DNA from: Mesodorylaimus sp. YZB2_4
Taxonomy: Eukaryota > Nematoda > Enoplea > Dorylaimida > Dorylaimidae
Direction of reading: 5' to 3'
Length of the DNA: 64,000 nucleotides
Assembly (NCBI GenBank): GCA_030248295.1
Contig: JASANH010000072.1
Span: 62,001-126,000, forward strand
Under the pieces are notes generated by a model. The model was not told the DNA's origin. It saw only the letters and a list, made by a program, of their open reading frames with translations, and searched no databases. Below are positions 47,401 to 57,357 of this stretch, in pieces (positions within the stretch are counted from its first letter, which is position 1; every line of letters starts with the position of its first letter). A program made the translations under genes and the position numbers.

Positions 47401-50400
47401 TCTCCGTGCTTTTTCGAGAATGCAAGGAACCAGTTCACTCACATCGATGGAACTGGCCATCAGGGCGCCCAATTCAAATGCCTTGAACATCATTTGCAAC
47501 AAATTTTTAGGCGGATCTTGCAAATCGATCATCTCTGTCAAGCCGCCAGTAAAATCTTCCAGGGCTTCACTGAAATCAAAAGAGCGTTCACGGCCTGGCA
47601 TTTTATGCAGATCAGTCAATGTCAGTCACTCCCTTCCCCCCCCCCTCCCCCAATCATTGGCAGTGACAATGGCGCGACCTGTATTCCATATCCGCCCTCA
47701 CCTCGTAGTGCCACCTTTCAACGCTTCGTACGAACCATACAACCTGCAAAAATATTTTCGTACTTTACCTTAAAACACTTGAAATCACAAAAATCCTACT
47801 TGGCGTAGGCCTTTTCCAACAAAGCACTCCAGAATTCCACGTTGTCCGTTGAATGCATGTACAACAATTTTCCATCGTAGGTTGGTAGACGATCGTCGAC
47901 CACCACATCGACCCACTTGCCATAGTGCCAGAATTGGAAGTGGAAGATACCAGCGTAGTTTTCGGTAAAACTGAAAAGACACAGATATTTGAATTTCCCG
48001 CAAAAATTTTATACGGTTCCAAAATTCCCGATAGCTAATCACGATGGCGCCTTGATCAGAAGATCACTGATCAGGGTAGGGATCGATCGACAAACGATCA
48101 GCACCCTATTGATCAACAAATTGGTAATCAGTACATCAGAAATCAACAGGCCATCGATCAGATCGCTGATCAGTGATTAGTGACGACGACACCAGTTTTA
48201 AGTCCAGACATACCTCTGATCCGGAGGCACCACGCGATAAAATAGTGTTTCCCTTAGCGTTAAGCAAGCCGTGGCAGCCAACAGCCAGCAATCGCCCAGC
48301 TCGCCTTGATTCACATCGAATCGGGTGTGCCCCTCGGCGAACAATTGAGGTGTCTCGCAAATTTCCTAAAACGGAGTAAACAGATGAAATAAACCCTCTG
48401 ATTTAGCCCAGTGCCCTCATCCATCAGCTGCGGCTGATCGCTGATTGTGAGTTCCATGATCTACTTAAAGGTCAATTATCGATCGATTATTTGCTCATAT
48501 ATCGATTAGATAGTGATCAGTTTAAGACTAGTGATTGGTCATTGATCAACGCAGTGTGTCAAAAGTGATAAAAAGATGCCGATCCACACAACACCTGCTG
48601 ACAGCTACTTACTCCAGGTCTCAACCACGTGATCGGTTTTGGTGGTGCTCGACTGTAAAACAAGGACGAATCGTCGGCTGGAAATTCAGGGTCCTCGAAA
48701 AGTGTGCGATTTTGCAAACATTCTTGACGCAAGGTGGCGAAATCTTGTACAGCCCCTGGTCTGGCAGGGCCTGGTCTGGGGACTGGCTGCGGACGTGGAC
48801 CAGGCGCGGGCGGAACAAATGGGTCCACCTGAAATTGAAAGGATATCATCGAGATATATTCTAAAGCAGACGATTCTCTTACTTTCCGTTTCCACTTTCC
48901 GCTTATGATATTATCCAAAATAATTTTACCAATTGATCCCAAATCATTATCCTTTCCACCCAAATTAAACAGAATATTGCCTAAAATAAAGGACATTTTC
49001 AAAGGATTCATGACCGATGTCGCAAAATGCATCTTCTGAGTCCTGACCGGCGATGGCTCCAACAATGCGTCCAGTTGATGGATCAATGCCCAAAAATTTA
49101 TGGCCAGCCATAGCCACCAGTTCGCCGAACGCTTCGATCAATCCACCTTTCAGCGAGCTGACGGCAACATTGGTTCCTTAAGGGAGGAAGAAGTGGATTG
49201 AGGATGCGAGAGGAGCGAGGACGCATCCTTACCTCCTCCAGTACCGCCCATGGTCCCTTTGTTGCCCAAGCCACCACTACTAGCGATCAGATTGCCCAAA
49301 ACGGCAGTAGCGGCTGAAAGGAAACAACATGTAAATACTGGTAAAACTGAAGGAAACGAGAAATCTCACTTTTTGCGCCTTGATCACCCAGAAATTTCTT
49401 GAACAAGCCTTCCAGTTGAGGGTTTCCACCACCTCCTCCACCTCCACCTGAAATGCACCGAAGATGTTCGCCTGACAAAGTAGGTTGGAGTAAAGATGAC
49501 TCACCACCACCGACTACTTTGCCCAAAATTGATCCAAGAGCTCCTCCTGCAAAAAATCGATAAATCGATTTCATGTGGCGATCATCGACAAGCAACTTGA
49601 GTTCTTACCTCCTTGGCCACCACCACCTTTGCCACCGCTCAATAATCCACCAATTAGGCTACCCATATTTCCACCCCCACCACCACCGCCACCGCCACCG
49701 CCACCGCCGCCGCCGCCGCCGCCTGGTCAAACCAAGAAACCATATTATTAGCCAGAATCTTCAAATTCAAAATTGACATACCATAATCGCCTCCTCCTCC
49801 GCTTCCGCCTCCTTTTCCTCCGCTGAGTAAACCTCCCAAGAGACCGCCCAAATTGGAACCGCCTCCACCGCCGCTACCACCACCGCCTGTGGAAAACCGG
49901 GTTAGCAGCGTACGATGCCTAGTCGACTGCGAGGTTAGATAAGATGAACATGGCAGTCCTTGGTCATTAGCTGACACAAGACACCTGAAGCATCCTCACA
50001 CACACTGGTGCATTAGACTATACCAGCCAGAAAATGATCCAGTATCTCATTACCATAATTCCCGCCGCCGCCGCCACTGCCTCCTTTTCCTCCGCTGAGA
50101 AGTCCGCCTAACATGCCTCCAAGATCTCCGCCTTTGCCGCCGGTGCCACCACCACCGCCTAGGGGAAACCAGGTTAGGTTAGCGTGCGATGACTAGTCTA
50201 CTGTCAGGCTAGGCACGATGAGCATATTGCTTCCTGATTAGCTGAGGGGTCACTAGCAAGCTTTGCCCAGAAGCATCCTCACACACTGGTCAGCTTGTTG
50301 TCAGTCAGAAAACGATCCACTATTCGATTACCAAAATTCGCGCCGCCACCTCCTTTTCCTCCGCCGAGAAACCCGCCTATCATGCCTCCAAGATCTCCGC

Positions 50401-51113
50401 CTCCGCCTCCGCCCTGACTTCCGCGACCGCCACCGCCGCTGAGTAAACCGCCAACCAGACCGCCCAAATCCGATCCGCCGCCACCGCCGCTCCCACCGCC
50501 TAGTGGATTACATATGAGTGTTAGCATTGGCGGGTTTATTAGTAGAACTACACATGTAACAGACGCGGACATCCTCGGACATTGGACGAACATAAAAGGA
50601 CGACTAAGTTTATCCCGACTTACAAGCTTTCCGTCTCACTTTCAACCCCGCTTACCTCCTCCGCCAGACAACAGTTTGCCCGCCAAATTGCCAAGGTCAA
50701 TCCCGCCTCCGCCTCCGCCTCCGCCACCCCCGCCGCCGCCGCCGCCGCCGCCTCCACTGCCTGCAGAAAAATACCAAAATCCCTTACAATTTTCGAGTCA
50801 ACTCTTGCAGTCTAAAAATGCCCAACTCACCTCCACCTTTTCCACCCAAATAGTTAATTGCCAATCCGCCGAGTACGCTTCCCAGATCCCCGCCTCCGCC
50901 TCCGCCGCCGCCTCCGCTCCCGCCACCACCGCCGAGGTACTTGTTGGCCAAATTTCCTACCAGTCCACCAAACTCGCTGTTGGTGATGGTCAGTTGGGCA
51001 AAGTGCTCGCTGTGGTCTTCGTCAGTCTCGCCCTCGTAGCACCCCCCGCCCCTGCCCCCATCGCCATAGTCACCCTCTCGCTCGTACTCTTCTTCGTCAC
51101 GGTAGTATGACAT
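44471..51113 (-). CDS. Calpain 2: atypical calpain with long multi-exon Gly-rich N-terminus
   Basis: About 22 exons from an ATG at 51113 ([12 protein letters not shown]) to a stop at 44471. Ten or so N-terminal exons (51113 to about 49233) encode glycine runs alternating with [16 protein letters not shown] hydrophobic patches. Then come [32 protein letters not shown] and the linker. The protease core lies at 48.4-46.0 kb with Cys in [11 protein letters not shown], His in KGHAYSIT and Asn in RNPWGNQ. Domain III ends in [16 protein letters not shown] and LRFFSHAG. No EF-hands are present. The order of domains and intron positions in the catalytic part parallel calpain 1, so the pair arose by tandem duplication. 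The Gly-rich N-terminus recalls nematode CLP-1. Intron phases in the Gly-rich part are all 1, so exons can be gained or skipped without frameshift. Confidence 0.9.
48040..48570. repeat. GATC/ATCGAT-rich intron sequence in calpain 2
   Basis: 48040-48190 and 48430-48570 lie in calpain 2 introns and contain many GATCAGT, GATCGATC and TGATCA words on a background of short variable spacers. Similar sequence recurs in introns and spacers at 22870-22990, 35265-35460, 54760-55030, 56220-56300 and 61910-62650. It is not an ordinary microsatellite, because unit length and order vary. Confidence 0.55.
49780..50505 (-). repeat. Tandemly duplicated Gly-rich exon plus intron inside calpain 2
   Basis: The exons at about 50500-50332, 50158-50054 and 49887-49782 encode the same module (LGG(L/M)(L/V)GGLLSGG.. 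ending in Gly-Asn/Asp/Ala-x). The introns between them (about 50053-49888 and 50331-50159) are also alignable almost end to end, sharing gcgatga/gcctagtc, gcatcctcacacac and cagaaaacgatcca. Intron homology shows that the duplication was of genomic DNA and recent. Confidence 0.75.
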
Positions 51114-52446
51114 TTTCGATACCTGATAAAAAATGAACGAATGAGTTTCAATGTAATTTTTTAAATTGGTAATGTCAACATTTTAAGAACATGCAGAATT
51201 TTAAAATGTCAAAATTTTTCAATGCAACTTTCAAATTTTTTGAAACCCGTACAAAATATTTTCCAAGCTGTATGAAAAATTGTTCTTCTGCTTACAATTT
51301 ATCAATTCATACAAAATTCTGAAACTCTAACTCCCTAATAATTCATCAGTCATTTTCGCAAACTTGTGCATAAAAACCCCAAATCTTACCAAACTGTTTT
51401 TCGAATGTTTTGAGCCAACTGATTCGATTTCTCAATTCCTATGTCCTGGACGGCTAGTGAAAGGAGTGACTCGACAGTAGTTTAGTGCTAGAAGATGAGA
51501 ATGCAATTGCCTCCTCCGTGTCCAATGGACCAAAGCGCGACCAGTTGGCTGGCACTGAGCGAACTTCTACTCTCCTCGTTTATCCTTCAAAACAGGCCTC
51601 GGCTGCCTCGATGGCCGGGCTAGAATGGGTTCTTTTATGTTCTCGACGCACGGGACAGCCGCCCGGTTTTATTGATTCATCTCTGCCAGCATGACTAGGA
51701 GATGTTTGGAGTGGTGCAGGCTGCTGTGCATGGTCGATACGAGGGGGGCAGGTGTACAAGTCAAGTGCACGTAAGGATGTGCACAGTCACCAACCATGAA
51801 AGGGCGAGATGGCCGTGGGATGTCGGATCGGCAGCGTGGTGACGTGCCAAGACAAACCTGATTCGATTCATCCACAGGGAGGACTGTTCGAACAAGCAAC
51901 TATGACACGGCCATGTTATAAAAAGTATGCATTTGTAAGTTACGCGAATGAAAAAGGACGCCGAAAAGAAACTCGACGAGTGTGCAAGTCCATGCTGTGC
52001 AAATGGTAAATCAGGAACTAGTTTAGACACCAAAAAGGTGATAGTTTCAGGACGCCACAACTGTTCTGCCCGCGCTGTGCCCAACTCTGTCACTACATGT
52101 ACCAATGCAACACTTGATGTGAGTCCTGTTTGGATCACGGTGATTTGCGCATAAAAAGAGCATAAAATATGCTGCTGTGGATCGACTTTTCTACAAAAAT
52201 TTTATTTACCGCTACAGAATTTTTAAATTTCGCGCTCATTTTTAGCTGCATAATTCCAAGGAATGCATTTTAATGTGCGCAGGTGCTCTTATTTTAATTC
52301 AAATTCAAATTTTCATAAAATCTGTTCACAGTTTAGACACCAGTTTTCTGTGCTAGCAGACAAGGTTCTGTTTTATTGAAGCCGACATTGATATTATCAC
52401 GCAGCACTGATAATGATCATGGAATCCTCATCGACCCCTGTGTCCC
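51114..52446. other. Upstream region of calpain 2, no gene called
   Basis: It holds the calpain 2 promoter region (an intron-like or 5' untranslated AT-rich part at 51125-51420) and the 3' flank of the next gene. A short Cys-containing plus-strand frame at 51948-52154 (DECASPCCANG) is not supported as a gene. Nothing else is recognised. Confidence 0.4.
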
Positions 52447-53706
52447 CTATCGTCGAGTGAATGTCCTGGCGCTGGCTGGAGAACGCGAACGGAAAGAGGT
52501 AGCGCGCGAAGCTTGAGAGGGCGATTGGGCGCGACTGAAAATCGAGCGACTCGTTCCGTGATTGGCGGGCGATCGGGCAGGCAAACCGTGCTTGGCCCCT
52601 TGGCGCTTCGATCGGAGACGACGTCGCCTGCGTAGCAAGCAATACACACCGATCCAGACTCCGCCAAGGACCAGTGCCAGGGTGATGAGGAAGATAGTCA
52701 CGATGAGCCAAACGGGAATCGGTTCTGGACATCCTTTTCGATTCGTGCATTTCCGCACATCTTCAGGATTGACGGGAGGACAGTACTTGAAGTACTTTCC
52801 CACTGTACCACTAGTGTTTCTGCCGATCGGCTTCTCTTTCCCGCTGTGGCAATCGCACTTCCATTGGAGCAGCTTCTCGCAATCGATCTCGCATTTGTCC
52901 AGATCGCAGTTGCCCATCACCGCCGAGCCGTTCGTGCAGTATCCAGGGGGAACGCTGTTTTGCGCGACGCTGTAGATTCGATCTTGCTCGCAGATGAGCC
53001 TCGATTCATTTGCAAAATAGCAAACGCTCTTCGATTCATTCACTTGGCATTTGGAGGTCAAACTGCGCAGATCGGTTACCACTTCGACTGCGGCGTCCCC
53101 CAAATTGGCCGCCAGTTTCTTCGTACCCGATACGCTACTGAACCACACTTTTCCACTGCCGAAATTCTCAGCAAGTAGGCGAATATCGACTTTGGGAAAT
53201 TTGTCCCCTCCAACTTCGTCCACACTGAACATTCCGCCATCCGACGGGGCTATGGCCAACGAGACAACCACGTCCGGAACCTCCGGCCGATCACCTTTTT
53301 GGTCTTGGAATACCTTCGCGCGTACGTCGTCTCCCAGGCGCAGTCGCTCGTATGCTCGAGTTCCCTCGGGGTGCAATTTAGTATGCGCTGTTTTGATCGA
53401 TTCCAGAGTTCCGCTTCTGAAAGTCGTGATGTGATCGATCGTTTCGGTCATCTGTTTGACGGCAGCGTTCACAACGGCCACGCGTATCTCCCCATTCTCG
53501 AGCGACAATTGATATCGAGTAGCGAAATGCTCCAGGAAACTGGCCAGGCCTGTCGTGATGATTTCCTTGGGTGGATTAGCAGACGGGCGAGAGACGTACG
53601 GATCTGTGACGATCACCAAAGCCACATCTAGCCTGTCATTTTGAGTGCGCCCGATGCCGAACATGATCGCCACCGAGAGCAGGAACAAAAGTGGACTGGT
53701 CGTCAT
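52447..53706 (-). CDS. Type I membrane protein with vWA-like ectodomain, single exon
   Basis: One uninterrupted frame gives 419 aa from ATG 53706 (MTTSPLLFLLSVAIMFGIG, a clear signal peptide); an in-frame non-ATG extension runs to 53814. Residues about 25-230 have the alternating hydrophobic-strand/helix pattern of a von Willebrand A-like fold (DVALVIVTDPYVS, VPDVVVSLAIAP, VDIRLLAENFGSGKVWF), but the metal-site DxSxS motif is not seen, so the assignment is tentative. About 100 residues with roughly 14 Cys follow. A transmembrane helix (about 331-358, VWLIVTIFLITLALVLGGVW) and a very basic, Arg/Ser-rich 61-residue cytoplasmic tail (RRRRRLRSKR) complete it. It is the only intronless gene of this size in the window. 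Function unknown; an adhesion- or receptor-type surface protein is a guess. Confidence 0.7.
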   Translation of the reverse strand: MTTSPLLFLLSVAIMFGIGRTQNDRLDVALVIVTDPYVSRPSANPPKEIITTGLASFLEHFATRYQLSLENGEIRVAVVNAAVKQMTETIDHITTFRSGTLESIKTAHTKLHPEGTRAYERLRLGDDVRAKVFQDQKGDRPEVPDVVVSLAIAPSDGGMFSVDEVGGDKFPKVDIRLLAENFGSGKVWFSSVSGTKKLAANLGDAAVEVVTDLRSLTSKCQVNESKSVCYFANESRLICEQDRIYSVAQNSVPPGYCTNGSAVMGNCDLDKCEIDCEKLLQWKCDCHSGKEKPIGRNTSGTVGKYFKYCPPVNPEDVRKCTNRKGCPEPIPVWLIVTIFLITLALVLGGVWIGVYCLLRRRRRLRSKRQGAKHGLPARSPANHGTSRSIFSRAQSPSQASRATSFRSRSPASARTFTRR

Positions 53707-54612
53707 GTCGACACAGAGAACAGAAAGTTCCGTCGAGGGGATCACAACGCCGCACGTTGCGAGAACACGAGTAACGATGGCGTGACCAGGCGAGGCATCC
53801 TCTCTTGCACGCATGGCACTTTACACTACGCCAACCTGGGGCCGTATTCTCGAAAGTTGGCTGGAAAACAGTGATCTAATGAGGGCCTCTGATGTCCCGC
53901 CGCTTTTCTAGGTAAACCAACCACGAAACTACACAAGGCCCCAGACGAGAAAGACCTGATAAACTGTAACCTTAAACAGTCGCCAAACTGAACAGCACGA
54001 TTTAAAAAGAAAAAGCTCATACAAGATTTGAAAATTTGGCGCGAGTTGCAGACAATCCGCTAGCAGATGACCCTCAGGCGTACTGCTTATGCCTAAAACC
54101 CGCCAAATTCGAATTTCTATTGAAGGGCTGTTACTATAATATGTGGGGTTTAGCATATTCTGGTGTTTCGCCTTGTTATGCAGCATAGCATACGATAGTC
54201 GACAGTCACCCTCCGTGTTATCCCACAGCACCTGAGGCAGGATAGATGCGGTAGTAGAACCTGGCCAGCCACGATGCTGATGAATGCAGTGGTTTGCAGG
54301 GAGCAAGATTTTCTGTGTTCTGAGAATAGGGTGACTCGAAAACATGACATCAACATTGAGAAAAGACTGCCTCGCTGGAAAAGAGGTGGGTGTGCAGAAA
54401 ACCTCGCTGAAAACGTTTCCAGAGCACGGCCTCTGGAATTTTCGAAACTAGTTTTTGTTTGTGACCATTTTTTTATTAGCGGCGCAATAAGAAAGATTGC
54501 ACATAAAAAATGGAGGGGCCCTGAAACCTGGAATAACTGGAAGAACAAAGGGGGAACAGAGCATCGAGTTGAGGGTTGGTGCAGGACACATTGGACTGGT
54601 ATTTGAGCCTGA
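53707..54612. other. Intergenic, no gene recognised
   Basis: A 192 aa minus-strand frame at 54150-54728 overlaps the plus-strand promoter signals and has no recognisable domain or splice context. 53870-54130 shows no features. Confidence 0.4.
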
Positions 54613-54640
54613 ATATGCAAATTAGAGAAGGGTATATAAG
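54613..54640 (+). promoter_or_regulatory. Octamer (ATGCAAAT) plus TATA box
   Basis: ATGCAAAT starts near 54614 and is followed about ten bases later by TATATAAG (54632-54639). About 30 bp further on, the sequence cgcagtagtccctcg is a suitable start region, and a donor-like GTGTGTAAGTAG lies near 54730. This is the best core-promoter match noticed in the window and points to a plus-strand transcript. Confidence 0.5.
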
Positions 54641-54759
54641 CAGTGGACGGCGTGAGTCCGCAGTAGTCCCTCGCCTTCGGTTTGTGTGGGTGGTCGTCAG
54701 ATTGCTGGTTCAACGATTTCGGTTCCACGAGTGTGTAAGTAGTTAAAGAAATGCAAGTG

Positions 54760-55030
54760 CTGGTTGATGAATCGATTTACGATCTGCAGATCATAAATCG
54801 ATCTGATCTGCTCATGAAACTGATGGTGAACTGATCACGGTGATCATAGATAACGGTGATCATAGATCGATCTTATCATAACTCTGATTAATCGATGCAT
54901 TTCTGATAACACTAATTTTTGGGTGATCGACTATGTTATCACACATATTGATCTCATCGATCATAGCCACCTAATCCTGTTATCACCCATTCAATGATCG
55001 CTGATCAGCCCATATGTCGTCCTAATCTAC
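54760..55030. repeat. GATC/ATCGAT-rich spacer
   Basis: Dense TGATCA, GATCGAT and ATCGATC words without fixed period, in what would be the first intron of the plus-strand candidate gene. Same character as the patches in calpain, TMBIM-like and dynamin introns. Confidence 0.55.
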
Positions 55031-55033
55031 TTT

Positions 55034-56159
55034 ATGTTGTTTAGATCATCGATTCAAACCCCGTCGATTGTCCAGCTGTCGACGGTTGCCGTGGTCGATC
55101 CCGATTGTACCAGCCTCCTCGCATCGACAGGAACAAATGTACTCACTGCGATCATCTGTCCTCGATCGAGTAATTTTAGAAGCCCGACTGGGCGGCGAGG
55201 ACTAGGAGCAGACCGAATGACGAAAGTTTACTCGATCGGTGATCGCAAGGACTCGCTTTGGCTACCTCTGTTCGTGCTCGATGAGCGGACGTCAGGGAGG
55301 CCCGATCGATGGTCACAACGACCACCTCCCACTTTGGAGATATTGGATAGTAAGTGAGTCAAGTGTCCCCTGCTCTAGGTCTCTGCACTTACAACCAAGG
55401 CACTCAAGTACTGATTCTCATGATCTTATCCATTCTCTCTGTTGCAGGTGAGCTGCAGGGACACTGTACTGATGCTACGTGAAAGTACAAGAGTCACAAC
55501 GGAAGGTGATCATGTGGTGGTACAAGGTACGAATTGATGTGCAAGTATGGTAAGCAGGCATTTGACCTGGTAGCTGAATCCACCTCGTCAGACTGGGGCG
55601 TCTACCCCCCCCCCCCCCCACCATCTCATCAGTATCTTCAGCTTCTTCATTCCAGACCCCAACATTTGGCGATTGGCACATCGTACTCGATTCGACATTG
55701 TTTCAAGAACATTCGGGTTTCGCGGCGTTCCCCTAAAGTTCAGTTCAGTGTTGGATCAAAGTTTTTTTCAGGGTAAGGCCTGTTTGCCCGCAATGAAGGG
55801 TGCATCTGTGCCTCCATCAGTCCATTGTCCGTGCCCTCGTCTGAAACCATAATTTAGCCAGTGTGCAAGAATGTGGCACTTATTCGTTTAATGAGCGCCC
55901 TGCTGTCCATTCTGTTCCCTGGTTCTCCGTCTCGCAGCTGCGTAAATTATGGTTTCAGCCCCCGTCTCTGACTGGGAGAGTTCTCCGTTCAGTGCGCGCC
56001 ATGCGAAAGTCTGAAAATCGGTTAACTTTCAGATCATCTTGGCGATTGAACGATCGCATGGTTTGGCGATTTTCCATAGCGATCGATCAGGACTCAAATC
56101 TCCTCGACTCCTGGCTTCACCAATTTGATCACCTGCCTCGCCACATCGCTGGCTGCTAA
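55034..56159 (+). CDS. Unrecognised plus-strand multi-exon gene candidate
   Basis: Splice-bounded open segments follow the TATA box. One exon ends near 55350 at GGATA|GTAAGT; read in one frame (PIDGHNDHLPLWRYWI) it joins in phase 0 to one after CTGTTGCAG at 55449 (VSCRDTVLMLREST, RVTTEGDHVVVQ). Another runs from about 55657 to 55771 (PQHLAIGTSYSIRH, VSRRSPKVQFSVGS) and joins in phase 1 to the last, about 55861-56159 (SVQECGTYSFNERPAV .. HIAGC, stop). The joins of the last two agree in phase; those upstream are less certain, and the start codon is unresolved. I recognise no family. Signals for a gene are better than for its function. Confidence 0.35.
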
Positions 56160-57357
56160 CTCGGTCGCCGGCCGCATGTTTTTCGCGGTTTTTTCAGCGC
56201 CCGTTGTATCGATTTTGTCGCTGGTGATCGGCAATAAATTGGCTCAGTTTAAGGCACGATTGATTAAATATCGATTGATCTGATCAATTGATTATCTTGA
56301 TAGGATATTGACGGGTGTCATTTTCTGTACTCCTAGTCCAATAACTCCAACTTGGTTTTGTGTTCGAAGGAGAGGGCTTGCGCTGTTTTAAATTTATTGA
56401 TATTGTGTACCCTAACCCACATTTTATAAAATACTAACGCATATTTTGGTGATGATTACCTCCAGCGCCTGCAAAACTTTGTTGCCCCTCGCACCAACAC
56501 GCAGGTAACGAAGGTTCGAATCCTTCTGACGCCAAGTCTTTCAAAACGTTATGATATCTTTGTAATATCATACTTTATCCATAGCTACTCGCTGCACAGC
56601 GATCTGGGTTCAAACCCCAGTCACTCCAACTCTTTATGGAGCGAAATGTGACCAGGTCACTTTTCCTAAACCTCAGTAGCATACTAAATATATATGCGAT
56701 AATGGACAAGTATAGCTCCTTCCTCAACCAATTTACTTCCCATAAAATATCATTTGAATAATATCCAATACACATTGCACCAACAGCCTCTAGAAATCTC
56801 GTTAGTAAAACCCAACTCTACCCAAAAGGGCCAAGTATTCACTACACCAAAACACCAGAGCATGTTCGAACAGTGCTCTACACTGACTATGCATAGACCA
56901 ACAAAGCTATAGATTCCTATGACCGTTTATTGCTCCCCAAAGCAACCCTCCCTTTGATTCAATATGATTCAAACCTAATCCTGCAAAACCCAGTCTACTC
57001 CCAAAATGCAATCAAAACATAAACCAGCCACGCTAAATATAAAAAACAACTGAAAAAACATGAAATATGTAAAACCACAATCCCAACCCTAACATTATGC
57101 AAAACACAACTTCCAATGTAAGGGACATCCGGAATCGAGAAGAAAGAATGGCATTCGATACAGTGCTTACAAAAAACACAACAAAATGTGTCTGCAAATT
57201 GGCTTATGCAATATCAGATCCCATTCCACTATGCACATTGAAACACAGGTGATACCTCGGGTGCACATCAACACACTCCAGCAGCTAAGGAGCCTCTCCT
57301 CACCCACGGCTACTATGCAATGCTTACACAACTTCTATGCACACCACACCATCAGAT
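56160..57357. other. AT-rich spacer with two tRNA-like T-arms
   Basis: GAAGGTTCGAATCCTTC with GACGCC after it (about 56510-56532) and CTGGGTTCAAACCCCAG (about 56604-56620) are good T-arm matches, but neither has a matching D-arm or acceptor stem upstream; SINE remnants are likely. 56220-56300 is ATCGAT-rich. 56790-57180 is A-rich with nothing recognisable. Confidence 0.4.

Noticed and set aside
51948-52154. Cys-rich ECASPCC motif resembling a disintegrin fragment
   Set aside because: Too short, spacing of later Cys does not fit, and no metalloprotease or other ADAM segment is nearby.
54150-54728. 192 aa minus-strand frame
   Set aside because: No domain, no splice signals, and it overlaps a good plus-strand promoter.
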